This document shows positions 16,928-25,472 of a stretch of 42,293 nucleotides of DNA, in pieces. Every line of letters begins with the position of its first letter. Position 1 is the first letter of the stretch. The translations under genes were made by a program, and so were the position numbers. Below the pieces are notes generated by a model. The model was not told the origin of the DNA. It was given only the letters and a program-made list of their open reading frames with translations, and did no database searches. This stretch comes from Oryzibacter oryziterrae (GTDB lineage Bacteria; Pseudomonadota; Alphaproteobacteria; Rhizobiales; Pleomorphomonadaceae): assembly GCF_021864535.1 (NCBI RefSeq), contig NZ_JAKJIC010000029.1, positions 1-42,293 of the forward strand, in the 5' to 3' direction.

Positions 16928-17968
16928 TCAGTCGTCGTAGGACCCGGCGAGCGGGACGTAGAAGCCCTTCTTTCCGCCCTTGTTGACGCGATCCCAGAAG
17001 TTCGGCTCAGTGCAGCCCATGCAGGGATGTCCCGATTGGATCGGAAAGCTAAGCCCCTGATTCCACTTGATGGATGAGCATGCCGCCTTGGTCACGGGAC
17101 CTTTGCAGCCCATGTCGAACAGGCACCCGCCCTTGCGGGAGGCCGCATCGTCGAATGCCTTGACGCGCGGGCCGTCCTCGAAGCTCTCCTCACGATAGCA
17201 GTGAGAATGAACGGTGCGTCCGTAGAAGGTCTTCGGGCGCAAGAGCGTATCGAGCGCGGGCATTCCCGAGGCCAGATAGAGCAGGATCGTGCCGGTGATC
17301 ACTTCCGGAATGGGCGGGCAGCCGGAGACGTTGATCAGCGGCTTGGCGATGCCAAGCGACGCCATCATGTCCTTGATGGATACTGCGCCCGTGGGATTGG
17401 GATCTGCCTTGGGCAAGCCCCCGAAACTCGCACAGGTGCCGACGGCAACGATGAGGCCGGCGTTCGCAGCGGCGCTGCGGAAACGCTCTGCTCCGCTGCG
17501 GCCGCCACTGACGAAATAGCCGCTGTTGGCTGATGCGGGGATCGAGCCATCCACCACGAGGACGTAGCCCGATTTGGCGGTGCTACTGGCCAGCTGATGC
17601 TCGGCCTGCGCACCCGCCGCCGCCATCAGCGTCTCCTGATAGTCGATGGAGACCACGTTGAGCAGCAGGTTCTCGATGGTGCCGCCGCCTTTGAACGCGA
17701 AGGAATTCACCATGGATTCGAGGCAGCCCGTGCACTCCTGAAACGACATGTAGACCACGGACGGTTTGGTCGGCGACGTGGCCGCCATGGCCAGTTGCGG
17801 CAGCATGGAGGGCGGCAGGGCCAGAAGCGACGCCATGCGGGTCAGCGAGGCCATGAACTGGCGCCGGCTGACGCCCATGTCTCCAAGGCGACGAACGATC
17901 GTCGCATCGAGCTCCGGTGAAGGCGTGACTTCGGTCGCGTCTTCGCGCGACAAATCGCTCCGCTGCAT
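16928..17968 (-). CDS. hupS: [NiFe] hydrogenase small subunit with Tat signal, no C-terminal anchor
   Basis: A 346-aa electron-transfer subunit. SRRQFM (34-39) is the twin-arginine motif, with cleavage near residue 62. Proximal-cluster ligands are C79, C82 (ECTGC), C179 (GTCASFGG) and C217 (GCPP). The distal cluster uses H254, C257, C282 and C288; the medial cluster uses C297, C316 and C319. The positions that are extra Cys in O2-tolerant enzymes are Gly here (G81 and G184), so a standard oxygen-sensitive [4Fe-4S] cluster is expected. The chain ends at GFYVPLAGSYDD without the hydrophobic helix that normally anchors this subunit to cytochrome b. A strong GAGGAG precedes the ATG. Confidence 0.96.
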   Translation of the reverse strand: MQRSDLSREDATEVTPSPELDATIVRRLGDMGVSRRQFMASLTRMASLLALPPSMLPQLAMAATSPTKPSVVYMSFQECTGCLESMVNSFAFKGGGTIENLLLNVVSIDYQETLMAAAGAQAEHQLASSTAKSGYVLVVDGSIPASANSGYFVSGGRSGAERFRSAAANAGLIVAVGTCASFGGLPKADPNPTGAVSIKDMMASLGIAKPLINVSGCPPIPEVITGTILLYLASGMPALDTLLRPKTFYGRTVHSHCYREESFEDGPRVKAFDDAASRKGGCLFDMGCKGPVTKAACSSIKWNQGLSFPIQSGHPCMGCTEPNFWDRVNKGGKKGFYVPLAGSYDD

Positions 17969-17983
17969 GGTTCTACTCCTCGT

Positions 17984-18382
17984 TCAGGATGCTTCGACTT
18001 CGGCGTTTTGGTTGCACAGGGGACCAAGCCGCACTGCGCTGTCGCGGATCTCTTCGGGGTGGGCCGCGAAAATGGCTGGGAACGGGCAGATCTCGATCTG
18101 TTCCGTCACGGTGTCGCCGGCACCGTTGTGGTGGGTGATCCACCAGACCCCGGAGAAGGCGGTCTCGGCGGCGCGAACCGTTTCAGCAACACCGTCGCTG
18201 GTCGCGATGGAGGCGCTGACTTCTCCTGATCCAAGCCGGCTCTTGAGCAACTGATAGGCTTTCGCCTCAAGTCCCGGCACCTGCCGCAGGTCGATTGTCG
18301 AGGGCGAGCCGCCCTTCCCAAGCTGATCGAGGGCAGCCTCAACCTGCAACAGAACGTGTCTGACGACCTTTTCCTCACGCAT
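17984..18382 (-). CDS. Hydrogenase expression/formation protein, HupH/HyaF C-terminal domain only
   Basis: A 132-aa protein matching the C-terminal domain of HupH/HyaF, accessory proteins for maturing the small subunit of uptake hydrogenases. The pattern LLKSRLGSGEVSASI (about residues 45-59), then FSGVWWITHHNGAGDTVTEQIEICPFP (about 76-102), is characteristic. HupH/HyaF proteins are about twice as long; the N-terminal half is absent here, with no sign of it upstream. It overlaps the protease gene by eight bases and precedes the small-subunit gene by 15 nt, so it is in the operon. Confidence 0.82.
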   Translation of the reverse strand: MREEKVVRHVLLQVEAALDQLGKGGSPSTIDLRQVPGLEAKAYQLLKSRLGSGEVSASIATSDGVAETVRAAETAFSGVWWITHHNGAGDTVTEQIEICPFPAIFAAHPEEIRDSAVRLGPLCNQNAEVEAS

Positions 18383-18899
18383 CGGCGACCTCCAGGATTT
18401 CGTTCATCACCAGGCGCACCGCGTGCGCCAGAGCCGCTTCGACGGGAGGTGACAGAGACAAGCCCCAACCAACCTCCTGGGGTTCGATGCAGACGAGCGA
18501 ACAGCGCCGCGGGCTGTTTCCGCCGAGCCTCAACATCAGCAGGAGGTCGACAAGACCGACTTCGTGAACGGAGGTCGACGTCGAGTTCAGAAGGAAACCG
18601 TCGACGTCCTCATCGCGAAACACGCGCGCTTCGCCGACCGCAGATCCCATCCGCGCCGCATCGACCAGGATGAGATGGTCGCAGCCGGCGAGCCGGTCCA
18701 GCAGGAGAAATCCAAGCGTTCCCCCATCGATCAGGTCGACGGTGTCCCGCACCTGCCCGTCCAGCGCGTCGATGACCCGACGGCCGATCCCGTCGTCGCT
18801 CATGAGGATGTTGCCAAGGCCGATCACCGCGGTCCGACCCGGCGCAGTCTCCGCAGCAATGCCCGCAGATGTTCGTCTCGTCTCCGCTCGGCTGGTCAT
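18375..18899 (-). CDS. hupD: Hydrogenase maturation protease (HupD/HyaD family)
   Basis: A 174-aa endopeptidase that clips the C-terminus of the large subunit after nickel insertion. The family N-terminal motif is IGLGNILMSDDGIG (about 26-39). By comparison with E. coli HybD, the nickel-sensing ligands correspond to D36, D58 (LIDGGT) and H112 (STSVHEVGL). HybD has Glu at the first position, so D36 is a conservative variant. ATG 18899 is used; the frame is open for 27 more codons upstream, but those residues do not match the family. It is the first gene of the operon, preceding the structural genes, which is an uncommon order. Confidence 0.88.
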   Translation of the reverse strand: MTSRAETRRTSAGIAAETAPGRTAVIGLGNILMSDDGIGRRVIDALDGQVRDTVDLIDGGTLGFLLLDRLAGCDHLILVDAARMGSAVGEARVFRDEDVDGFLLNSTSTSVHEVGLVDLLLMLRLGGNSPRRCSLVCIEPQEVGWGLSLSPPVEAALAHAVRLVMNEILEVADA

Positions 18900-19300
18900 G
18901 TCGGTGGCCCTTGCATGAGGCCAACGGAACCGGACGCCGCGAACACCCTCAAATGAGCCGTTCGCATCCCCCTGCGGCACCGCTGCCTATGTCACGGCAA
19001 ACGACAGACCCTGGACTTAATTCCCGAGCGAGCCCCAAAAACACAGTATATACGTAGTCTGACCTATATAAATAACGACACTCCCGATGTTTTGAAATAA
19101 TACATATGCATCGACCGCACACATAAAGTTGAATAGTTCAAGTCAAGACATAAAATAGAGCGCAGTTGAACGTGCAATATTTCGGAACAAAGTACATAAC
19201 AACATTCAATAATATGACTATTCATATAAACAATTTTTCTGCAATGAACTAACGTCATGCTCAATCCAATCTCAAGATCGCTTTGACGCTCATAACGCCC
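18900..19300 (-). promoter_or_regulatory. AT-rich upstream region of the hydrogenase operon
   Basis: About 19030-19290 is sharply AT-rich compared with the flanking genes and has no coding pattern. It contains a short dyad TTGAATAGTTCAA (19129-19141). This resembles an FNR-type half-site pair but is one base too short between the TTGA and TCAA elements. I did not find a clear sigma-54 -24/-12 pair. The region must hold the promoter for the leftward hydrogenase genes and may be a binding zone for DNA-bending or silencing proteins. Confidence 0.5.
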
Positions 19301-19635
19301 TCCTCGGCCTTGGGTGCTGACATTGCTGGAACTTTCCGGGGCTGGAACACGTCCCGACGTGGGCAATGACGGGCCTCCCAACGGCGAAACTGCCGCCTTA
19401 TAGCCTGAGCGCCGTTGTCAGCTTGCCCTCTGGCTGGCAGCAGACAGAGGCATGGGTTCCGCGTCGCCGCTCGGGACTGAGCGGCGGGCGGGTTCCTGAC
19501 AGTGCAAGCACGTCACTTGAAGCGGGCTGAACACGGTTGTCATGTCGAGATGCACCGCCCCGCCGGTGGCACGGCGGGCTCTCCACCAGCCTTGAAGGTC
19601 TGCTCGTCCGCCGCTTCCAGCTTTTCTCCCCGTCT
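19301..19635. other. Non-coding interval after the efflux cluster
   Basis: GC-rich sequence between the stop of the last efflux permease and the AT-rich hydrogenase promoter region. Open frames here have no recognisable protein pattern. I see no strong terminator hairpin with a T-run. Nothing can be assigned. Confidence 0.4.
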
Positions 19636-20832
19636 CTACCCTCTCGCGCGGAGCGCGAGCGTCAGTGGCACACGGGCAGCGCTGAGGGCCGGGAGGATGC
19701 CGCCGACCGCGCCGATGGCGAGGCCGAGCAGACCGGCGGTCGTGAGGACATCTGGTGTCACGGCAAGCTGGAAGGCGAGGCGCGTGTTGTTGGCACCGAT
19801 GGTGCTGGCTTGCCAGCCGTTGAAAGCCAGCCACGAGGCGAAAAGCCCGAGGATCACGCCCAGGCTTGCCAGCATCACCGCTTCTGTCCAGGTGCCCACC
19901 ACAGCGGCGAGACGACTGAAACCGAGTGCGCGTACCGTCGCGATCTCGACGGCCCGGTCGGACACCGAACTCATCATGGTGTTGAGCGCGCCGGCCGTCG
20001 CGCCCACGGCCATCAGCAGGGCCAGCGGCCAGCCGAACAGGCGGATGAGGCTGGCGGTGCGGCCCGCTTGACCAGCGTAAAGATCGGCTTCCGCAATGGC
20101 CTTGAGCGGCGTTCCGGAGATGGTGCCGAGGCGCTCCTGCAGGAGCGTGAGCGATTGGGGCGAGGTCAACCGCAGCCGCAGGCTCTGAACCTGACCCTGT
20201 CGGTCGAAGGCAGCGCGGACGGCGTCGAGGTCCGACCAGATCTCGGACTCAAAGGCGCTGCCATGGGCGGAGAAGCGGCCCGCGACCGTCCAATCCACGG
20301 AACCGAGCCGGAGCGTGTCACCGGCCTTCAGCTTCAGGTCATTGGCGAGGCGATCGCCGACAACGACTTCGCGCGTGCCGGGCGTGAACACCCGCCCCTG
20401 CGACAGCACGATGCCGTCACGCAGGCCAAGGCCGGACGCGTCCATGCCACGCAAGGCCAATGTGCGCGCAACACCGTCGGTCCCCGACACTTCGACGGGA
20501 GCCACGATCTCGCGGGAGGACAGGATGTTGCCCGCAGCGTCACGGACGACGCCCATGTCACCGGTCATGGCGCCAAGCGTCCGGATCACGCTGGCAGGAA
20601 TGTCGGAGCCGGATTCCTGGTTGGTGCCGCCACCGAGCAGGACGGCAACCTGTTGCGAACCCGTCCCGGTGAGCGCTGCTTCAAAACCTCTGGCCATGGC
20701 GAGAAAGCCTGCGAGCACACAAACGACAAGCGCAACGGAGAGGACCATGGATGCCGAGATTGGCACCCGGCGAGGGAGGCTGGATAGATTGGTCCGGATC
20801 ATCACGCGGACTTGCTTCAAGAGGCTGGACAT
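19636..20832 (-). CDS. ABC exporter permease, FtsX/MacB-type, second subunit
   Basis: A 398-aa permease with the FtsX architecture: one N-terminal helix (about 26-48), a periplasmic domain of about 220 residues, then three C-terminal helices. The conserved cytoplasmic coupling motif is [20 protein letters not shown] (about 307-326). The C-terminus ends [23 protein letters not shown], matching the usual P-A-x-x-A-x-x-x-P-x-x-A-L tail. ATG 20832 follows AAGGTGA; an in-frame GTG three codons upstream is less likely. It is the last gene of an export cluster and differs in sequence from the preceding permease, so the exporter is probably a heterodimer. Confidence 0.85.
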   Translation of the reverse strand: MSSLLKQVRVMIRTNLSSLPRRVPISASMVLSVALVVCVLAGFLAMARGFEAALTGTGSQQVAVLLGGGTNQESGSDIPASVIRTLGAMTGDMGVVRDAAGNILSSREIVAPVEVSGTDGVARTLALRGMDASGLGLRDGIVLSQGRVFTPGTREVVVGDRLANDLKLKAGDTLRLGSVDWTVAGRFSAHGSAFESEIWSDLDAVRAAFDRQGQVQSLRLRLTSPQSLTLLQERLGTISGTPLKAIAEADLYAGQAGRTASLIRLFGWPLALLMAVGATAGALNTMMSSVSDRAVEIATVRALGFSRLAAVVGTWTEAVMLASLGVILGLFASWLAFNGWQASTIGANNTRLAFQLAVTPDVLTTAGLLGLAIGAVGGILPALSAARVPLTLALRARG

Positions 20833-20837
20833 GGAGA

Positions 20838-21980
20838 TCACCTTGTTCTGAAGGCTGTAGCAACGGGCGTGCGCATCGCGTTGATCGCCGGCAGCAGACC
20901 GGTGGCGAGGCTCACGGCGAGCAGGATGGCGAGGCCCTTCCCCAGGACCGGCAGCGAAAAGACCAGCCCCAACTGCGATCCGACGAGGACGGTGGCGAGC
21001 TTGGCGAGGCCGAGCCCCATTGCTCCCCCGAGGGCAAAGACGAACAGCGTCTCGGCGAGAACAAGCGCCATGACGGCGCCGCGCGAGAAGCCCAGCGTTT
21101 TCAGCACACCGATCTCGAAGGTGCGCTCGCGCACGGCGAAGACCATGGTGTTGATCACGATCATCAGCAACGTGATGAAAGACGCACCGACGACCAGGTT
21201 CACGATCAGGCCGATATCGGCATACTGGCGCAGGAAAGCCTCGAGGAACTGCCGTTCCGACTGCGTACGCGTCGGCGTTGCCGAGTTGGCAAACAGCGCG
21301 TCGACCTTGGCGGCGAGAGTCGATGGACTGATGCCGCTGTGCGGACGGAGAGCAAAGCCGTCCACGCTGTCCTTGCCCCGCGCGCGGGCCGCGTTCACAT
21401 AGTCGTAGCGGGCGATCATGAAATAGGTGTCGGTACTGGCGGATTGTCCCTCGAAGATGCCGGCGATTTCGAAGCGCCAGTCGCGGCTGCCGTCATCGCG
21501 CGGCAGATCGAAGGCTGTAACCGCCACCCGCTGGCCGACCGCCCAACCTTGCGCATCGGCCAGGGCACGACCGACCAGTACCCTGTCGCGCGCCGGTCTG
21601 ATCGCATCGATGAGAGCCGGAGTCAGCCCAAGCTCCTGGCCACTGACCGGCAGCAGCCGTTCGATATCGGTCGCGCTGACGGCGACGACATTCTTCTCGG
21701 TGCCGACGAAACCGCGCAGCCGCGTATAGTAGCTGAGCGCCGCCACATCGGGCAGAGCGCCGATACGCGCCAGGAGCGACATGGGCAAAGGCTGGCCGCG
21801 TCCGCTAGCGCTGGTAACGCCCAGGATGTCGTCGCTGGCGCCAGCGGTGCCCTGGCTCCCGGCGAGGAAGCTTGCGGTCAGACCATAGATCAGGAAAGCC
21901 ACCGCGATCGAGACAACCAGCAGCACCGTGCGCAGCGGCTTGCGCCATGCGTTCTTGCGGGAAAGATCGAAGAAGGTCAT
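20838..21980 (-). CDS. ABC exporter permease, FtsX/MacB-type, first subunit
   Basis: A 380-aa inner-membrane permease. The first helix follows [15 protein letters not shown] (about residues 19-40). A large periplasmic domain spans about residues 45-255, and three C-terminal helices follow. The coupling loop is [23 protein letters not shown] (about 286-308), which contacts the ATPase in this superfamily. Its start overlaps the last base of the ATPase stop, so translation is coupled. With the MFP, ATPase and second permease it forms a complete set like DevBCA or MacAB-type exporters. The substrate is unknown. Confidence 0.87.
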   Translation of the reverse strand: MTFFDLSRKNAWRKPLRTVLLVVSIAVAFLIYGLTASFLAGSQGTAGASDDILGVTSASGRGQPLPMSLLARIGALPDVAALSYYTRLRGFVGTEKNVVAVSATDIERLLPVSGQELGLTPALIDAIRPARDRVLVGRALADAQGWAVGQRVAVTAFDLPRDDGSRDWRFEIAGIFEGQSASTDTYFMIARYDYVNAARARGKDSVDGFALRPHSGISPSTLAAKVDALFANSATPTRTQSERQFLEAFLRQYADIGLIVNLVVGASFITLLMIVINTMVFAVRERTFEIGVLKTLGFSRGAVMALVLAETLFVFALGGAMGLGLAKLATVLVGSQLGLVFSLPVLGKGLAILLAVSLATGLLPAINAMRTPVATAFRTR

Positions 21981-22681
21981 CAGGCGGCCCTCGTCTCTTC
22001 GATGAAATGCCCCTTGTCGAGGTGCAGCGTTCGCTTTGCATGGCCGGCGGCCTGCGGATCATGGGTCACCATGACGATGGTCTTGCCGAGTTCCCGATTG
22101 AGAAAGCCCAGCATGCTCAAGGCTTCATCCGCCGACTGGCGATCGAGATCGCCGGTCGGTTCATCGCAGAGCAGCAGGCCCGGATCGGTGACGATGGCGC
22201 GCGCGATGCCGACACGCTGTTGCTGTCCGCCGGACATCAACGCCGGATACTGCTTGCCTCGTCCGTTGAGCCCGACAAGTTCAAGCACCTTGTCCACGCG
22301 CAGCCGCCGCTCCCGGGCGCTCAAGGGTTTGAGCAGCAGCGGCAACTCGATGTTCTCTGCGGCAGTCAGCATGGGCAGCAGGTTATAGAACTGAAAGACG
22401 ATGCCCATGTTGTGCGCCCTCCAGGCGGCACGCGCGCCCTCCCCCATCTGATCGAGGCGGCTTGCGCCGATGCGCAGCGTCCCGCTATCCGGACTATCGA
22501 TGCCGGCCAGCATGTTGAGCAATGTGGACTTGCCGGACCCCGACGGCCCCATGATGGCGACGAAATCACCGGCGGCAATGCTGAGGTCGAGGCCTGAGAA
22601 CACGGGAACGGTCTGCGTGCCGATGCGGAACGCCTTGCCAACGCCGCTCAGGTCAATATGGGCTAGTGCTGGTTCGGTCAT
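21980..22681 (-). CDS. ABC exporter ATPase, LolD/MacB-type
   Basis: A 233-aa stand-alone nucleotide-binding subunit. Walker A is GPSGSGKST (45-53), the Q-loop is VFQFYNLLP, the signature is MSGGQQQR, Walker B is [12 protein letters not shown] and the switch His is in VTHDPQAA. The sequence follows the LolD/FtsE/MacB NBD pattern, in which the ATPase drives FtsX-type permeases that work by mechanotransmission rather than by substrate passage. Its start overlaps the fusion-protein stop (ATGA). Confidence 0.92.
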   Translation of the reverse strand: MTEPALAHIDLSGVGKAFRIGTQTVPVFSGLDLSIAAGDFVAIMGPSGSGKSTLLNMLAGIDSPDSGTLRIGASRLDQMGEGARAAWRAHNMGIVFQFYNLLPMLTAAENIELPLLLKPLSARERRLRVDKVLELVGLNGRGKQYPALMSGGQQQRVGIARAIVTDPGLLLCDEPTGDLDRQSADEALSMLGFLNRELGKTIVMVTHDPQAAGHAKRTLHLDKGHFIEETRAA

Positions 22682-23796
22682 CTGGTAGCTTCTCCTGTGG
22701 GATCAAGGGTTAGTCGGATGCGGGCCGCCATGTTCGGGCGGATGCCGGCCGGCGGGTGGCTCAGCGAAAGGCGCAAGGTGATGGTTCCCTTCTCGGCCGA
22801 CACCACCGGTGCCAGGCTGGCGATGGAGACGGCGAAGGGTTGGTCGGGAAAGCCGTCGAGGACCGCCTGACCGTTCAGGCCAGGCCGCAGTGCGGCGATG
22901 GCGGTTTCAGCCACGTCGGCGTCGATGAACAGGTTTGCGGTGTCGGTAAGCGCGAGCAGGCTCTGGCTCTCGCGCACCGTGTCGGCCCGCGCCAGCACCA
23001 TGTCGTCGAGATGAGCTTCTAGGTGGGTAACCGTTCCGGCAAAGGGCGCTCGAATGGTCAGTGCAGCCACCCGCTCCTCGGCGACGTGCAGGGCCAGATC
23101 GGCGCTTGCCAGCGCTTGTTCGGCTTGCTCCTGAGCATTGGCAGCCTTGGCCGTCGCGGTGCGCGCGTCGTCCATCGCCTGGCGGGAAACCGCGCCGCGC
23201 AGCCCGAGAACTTCCGTTCGTGTTTGCAGCCCCTGCGCCTGCGCCAGATCGATGCCACGGGCGGCAACGACCAGTTCGGCCTGCCTTCGGGCAACTTCGG
23301 CCGTCTCCAAGGCAAAGCGCGCGCCTGTATCCTCGAGGGTGACGAGAACCGCACCGGCTGCAACGCGATCGCCCGGCCGCACGGCAATGGCGGTGACCTT
23401 TCCCTCATACTTGGCGTAGATCGCCGTCGTGCGCGGGGCGACCACGAAGCCGGAACCGGTCACCTCACGGGCAGGCGATGCGGCGGCAATCGGCTCCAGC
23501 GGCGACGCCGTCCCGACTCTTGCCTGCACACCGGCGACCGTCTGCTCGGCGGGCGCCTCGGATGTCGGATGCGCGGCGAAGCCTGTCGACCACAGGGTGA
23601 TGACCGTCTGCCAATCGATGGCGAGGCTGGCGGCGGATCCGGCGGCCAACGCCGCCAGACCAAGGAGCAGGAACAGCCGCCGCGTCAGGCGCCGAGTGGC
23701 CTGCGGAGCTTCGGGCAAGGGATGGATCGAGAGCGATTTCAGCGCTTCAAGGCGAGCCCGGCCCGGATTGTTGGTGATGTCGAAGTGCGTGTTCAT
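22678..23796 (-). CDS. Efflux membrane-fusion (HlyD-family periplasmic adaptor) protein
   Basis: A 372-aa adaptor with one N-terminal membrane helix (RLFLLLGLAALAAGSAASLA, about 41-60). A lipoyl-like half follows (VAPRTTAIYAKYEGKVTAIAVRPGDRVAAGAVLVTLED), then an alpha-helical hairpin rich in Ala, Gln and Glu. The second lipoyl half (IRAPFAGTVTHLEAHLDDMV) and beta-barrel parts complete it. The start is ambiguous among ATG 23796, ATG 23805 and TTG 23817; none has a strong ribosome site. It links the FtsX permeases to an outer-membrane factor, not encoded here. It lies 46 nt downstream of the AraC-type regulator and is probably co-transcribed with it. Confidence 0.87.
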   Translation of the reverse strand: MNTHFDITNNPGRARLEALKSLSIHPLPEAPQATRRLTRRLFLLLGLAALAAGSAASLAIDWQTVITLWSTGFAAHPTSEAPAEQTVAGVQARVGTASPLEPIAAASPAREVTGSGFVVAPRTTAIYAKYEGKVTAIAVRPGDRVAAGAVLVTLEDTGARFALETAEVARRQAELVVAARGIDLAQAQGLQTRTEVLGLRGAVSRQAMDDARTATAKAANAQEQAEQALASADLALHVAEERVAALTIRAPFAGTVTHLEAHLDDMVLARADTVRESQSLLALTDTANLFIDADVAETAIAALRPGLNGQAVLDGFPDQPFAVSIASLAPVVSAEKGTITLRLSLSHPPAGIRPNMAARIRLTLDPTGEATR

Positions 23797-23842
23797 GCCG
23801 CCCATTTTGGACGGCAACCGAAGAGCAGCGACCTCGAACCTG

Positions 23843-24931
23843 TTACAGGTCGTGCTCGATCACGATCTGGTCCATCGGCCTTTGCTTGCCCCGCCATTGC
23901 AGCGGCGACATTTCCGTGACCCGACGGAATTCGCGATTGAAGTTGGACTTGGTCTGAAAGCCGACTTCAAACATGATCTCGGTCACCGGCTTGTCCGTCG
24001 TCGCGAGCAAGGAGCACGCCTCGGCGATCCGGAATTCGTTGACATATTGCGACACATTCTTGCCCGTGGTCCGGTTGACCGCCGTCGAGATCTGCCGTGT
24101 CGGCATGCAGAGCTTGCGCGCCAGCCGATCCAGATCGAGCTCCACGTCACGGTAGACGTGCCGTGTTGCCATCAGCGCCTCGATGGCGGCGATGGTCTTC
24201 TTGTCGTCTGGCAGATCGGTGGCTTCCGGAGCTTCCGCCTGTTCTTCAGCCCGCCCTGGCGGACTGGCAGAAGCGGCGGCGATCGACAGAATGACCAGCC
24301 CGGCAAGATTGCCGATGGCAATGACGGGCCGGGCATGCTCGCCTTGCGTCCAGGCGAAGTCGAGAAAGACGAAGAGGTCGATGGCGGCAGAGAACAGCAG
24401 GGTGCAGGCCGCGAACAGGATGGCACGATAGGTGGGAGCAACCGCCTCGAAGGGGGCGAGGCGCAAAGCGTCGGCGCCCGGCCGCATCAACAGCAGAATG
24501 GCTATCGCATAGCCGACGAAGATCGCAATCAGGGCCAGATCGATCGCGCCACGAAAGGTCGTCAGCAGGAGCAGCGTGACGGCCAGTGCCGGACCGGCGT
24601 GAACCGCAAGCCGTCGCGGCGAGAGCCTGCTGTCGGTCTTGTACACCAGCGCGGCCACCCCTGTGTAAGCTAGGGGCGGAACGAGCGCGGCGCCGAGCGG
24701 CGCCACATACATGACCTCGGTGACGTCATACCCCCAGCGCAGCCCGGACAACACCGACTGCACAATGCTGACGAGGATGATCAGCCGGAAGGATCGATTG
24801 GCCGTTCTCCCCTCATCGCGCCGCACAACGCCGACGAACAGGAGAATCAGGAGCAGCGCGACGACAAACGGAAGCGGGACAAACAGCAACTGAAACTCCG
24901 AGAGAAGGCCATTTGCGAAGGGGCAAACCAT
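23843..24931 (-). CDS. AraC-family regulator with N-terminal membrane domain
   Basis: A 362-aa protein with about seven hydrophobic segments in residues 10-225 and a C-terminal AraC/XylS DNA-binding domain (about 267-350). The first helix-turn-helix covers LARKLCMPTRQISTAVNR; the second covers VTEIMFEVGFQTKSNFNREFRR, the classic AraC signature with GF. Such membrane-tethered regulators can sense an envelope or lipid signal and act on nearby genes. It is the first gene of the efflux cluster. A 34-nt near-perfect palindrome lies about 20 bases upstream of its start codon, suggesting self-regulation or control by another factor. Confidence 0.88.
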   Translation of the reverse strand: MVCPFANGLLSEFQLLFVPLPFVVALLLILLFVGVVRRDEGRTANRSFRLIILVSIVQSVLSGLRWGYDVTEVMYVAPLGAALVPPLAYTGVAALVYKTDSRLSPRRLAVHAGPALAVTLLLLTTFRGAIDLALIAIFVGYAIAILLLMRPGADALRLAPFEAVAPTYRAILFAACTLLFSAAIDLFVFLDFAWTQGEHARPVIAIGNLAGLVILSIAAASASPPGRAEEQAEAPEATDLPDDKKTIAAIEALMATRHVYRDVELDLDRLARKLCMPTRQISTAVNRTTGKNVSQYVNEFRIAEACSLLATTDKPVTEIMFEVGFQTKSNFNREFRRVTEMSPLQWRGKQRPMDQIVIEHDL

Positions 24932-24950
24932 TCAAGCATGCTCAAACGGC

Positions 24951-24984
24951 CCACGCGACCTCGAACATGTTCAAGGTCGCGTGG
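24951..24984. promoter_or_regulatory. 34-nt near-perfect palindrome upstream of the AraC-type regulator
   Basis: The outer arms CCACGCGACCT (24951-24961) and AGGTCGCGTGG (24974-24984) are perfect complements, and the centre GAACATGTTC (24963-24972) is itself a perfect palindrome. Only one opposed pair mismatches (24962 with 24973). The centre lies about 36 bases before the regulator start codon. It is either a large symmetric operator or, in the transcript, a very stable stem next to the ribosome site. Confidence 0.75.
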
Positions 24985-25472
24985 TTGACGATCGAGGCCA
25001 GAGTTCGCCAGCCCCCTTCCGGGCCAAAACGGCGACCCAATCCGATCAATGCTGACATGCCCCTCATGAACTGATCCATCCGGAACCGGGATTTTCCACC
25101 CATGATGCCGGGGCCGGGGCAAAGGCAGCGCCATGAGGGCTTCGACGTTCACGGCTGCACACGCTCCAAAGGAAGTCGACGATGACGACGCCCTTGCCGA
25201 CTTGGACAGTCAGCGGCCTTGGTGAAAAGCCGGCCTTTTCTCCGTACGTCGCCCCTGCCGAAGAGACGTCAATTGCGGCAGGGGAACTATACGAAGCCGC
25301 AAACAATCTGCATGGATTGCCAATATGGATTGAAATATTTTTCAATGCTTATGGGGATGCGCGAAACAATTTGCTCCGACCGCGTGGAAAAATAATCTAT
25401 AAAATCTATAAACTTTCTCCGCTCTCTGGTGGAATGGCAGCCATCAAAAGGCCTTTTGCCAGGGAGTAGATA
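24985..25472 (+). promoter_or_regulatory. Upstream region of the four-gene sugar-type importer operon
   Basis: Nearly 500 nt with no supported gene. A 9-bp perfect stem, CCCCTGCCG (25252-25260) / CGGCAGGGG (25276-25284), encloses a 15-nt loop. Downstream the DNA turns AT-rich, with a direct repeat ATCTATAAA (about 25395-25412) where a promoter or operator is likely. A GGGAG ribosome site stands before the first gene. A 95-codon frame spans part of the region but shows no family pattern. Confidence 0.5.

Noticed and set aside
19129-19141. TTGAATAGTTCAA as an FNR/Anr box for the hydrogenase operon
   Set aside because: The spacing between TTGA and TCAA is five, while FNR sites need six; reported only as a dyad.
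20751-22388. 545-codon open frame on the plus strand
   Set aside because: Antisense to the exporter permease and ATPase genes; no domain pattern.
25182-25469. 95-codon frame just upstream of the first sugar-type binding protein
   Set aside because: No recognisable family, it runs through a strong stem-loop and AT-rich promoter-like DNA, and codon use drifts along it; treated as non-coding.
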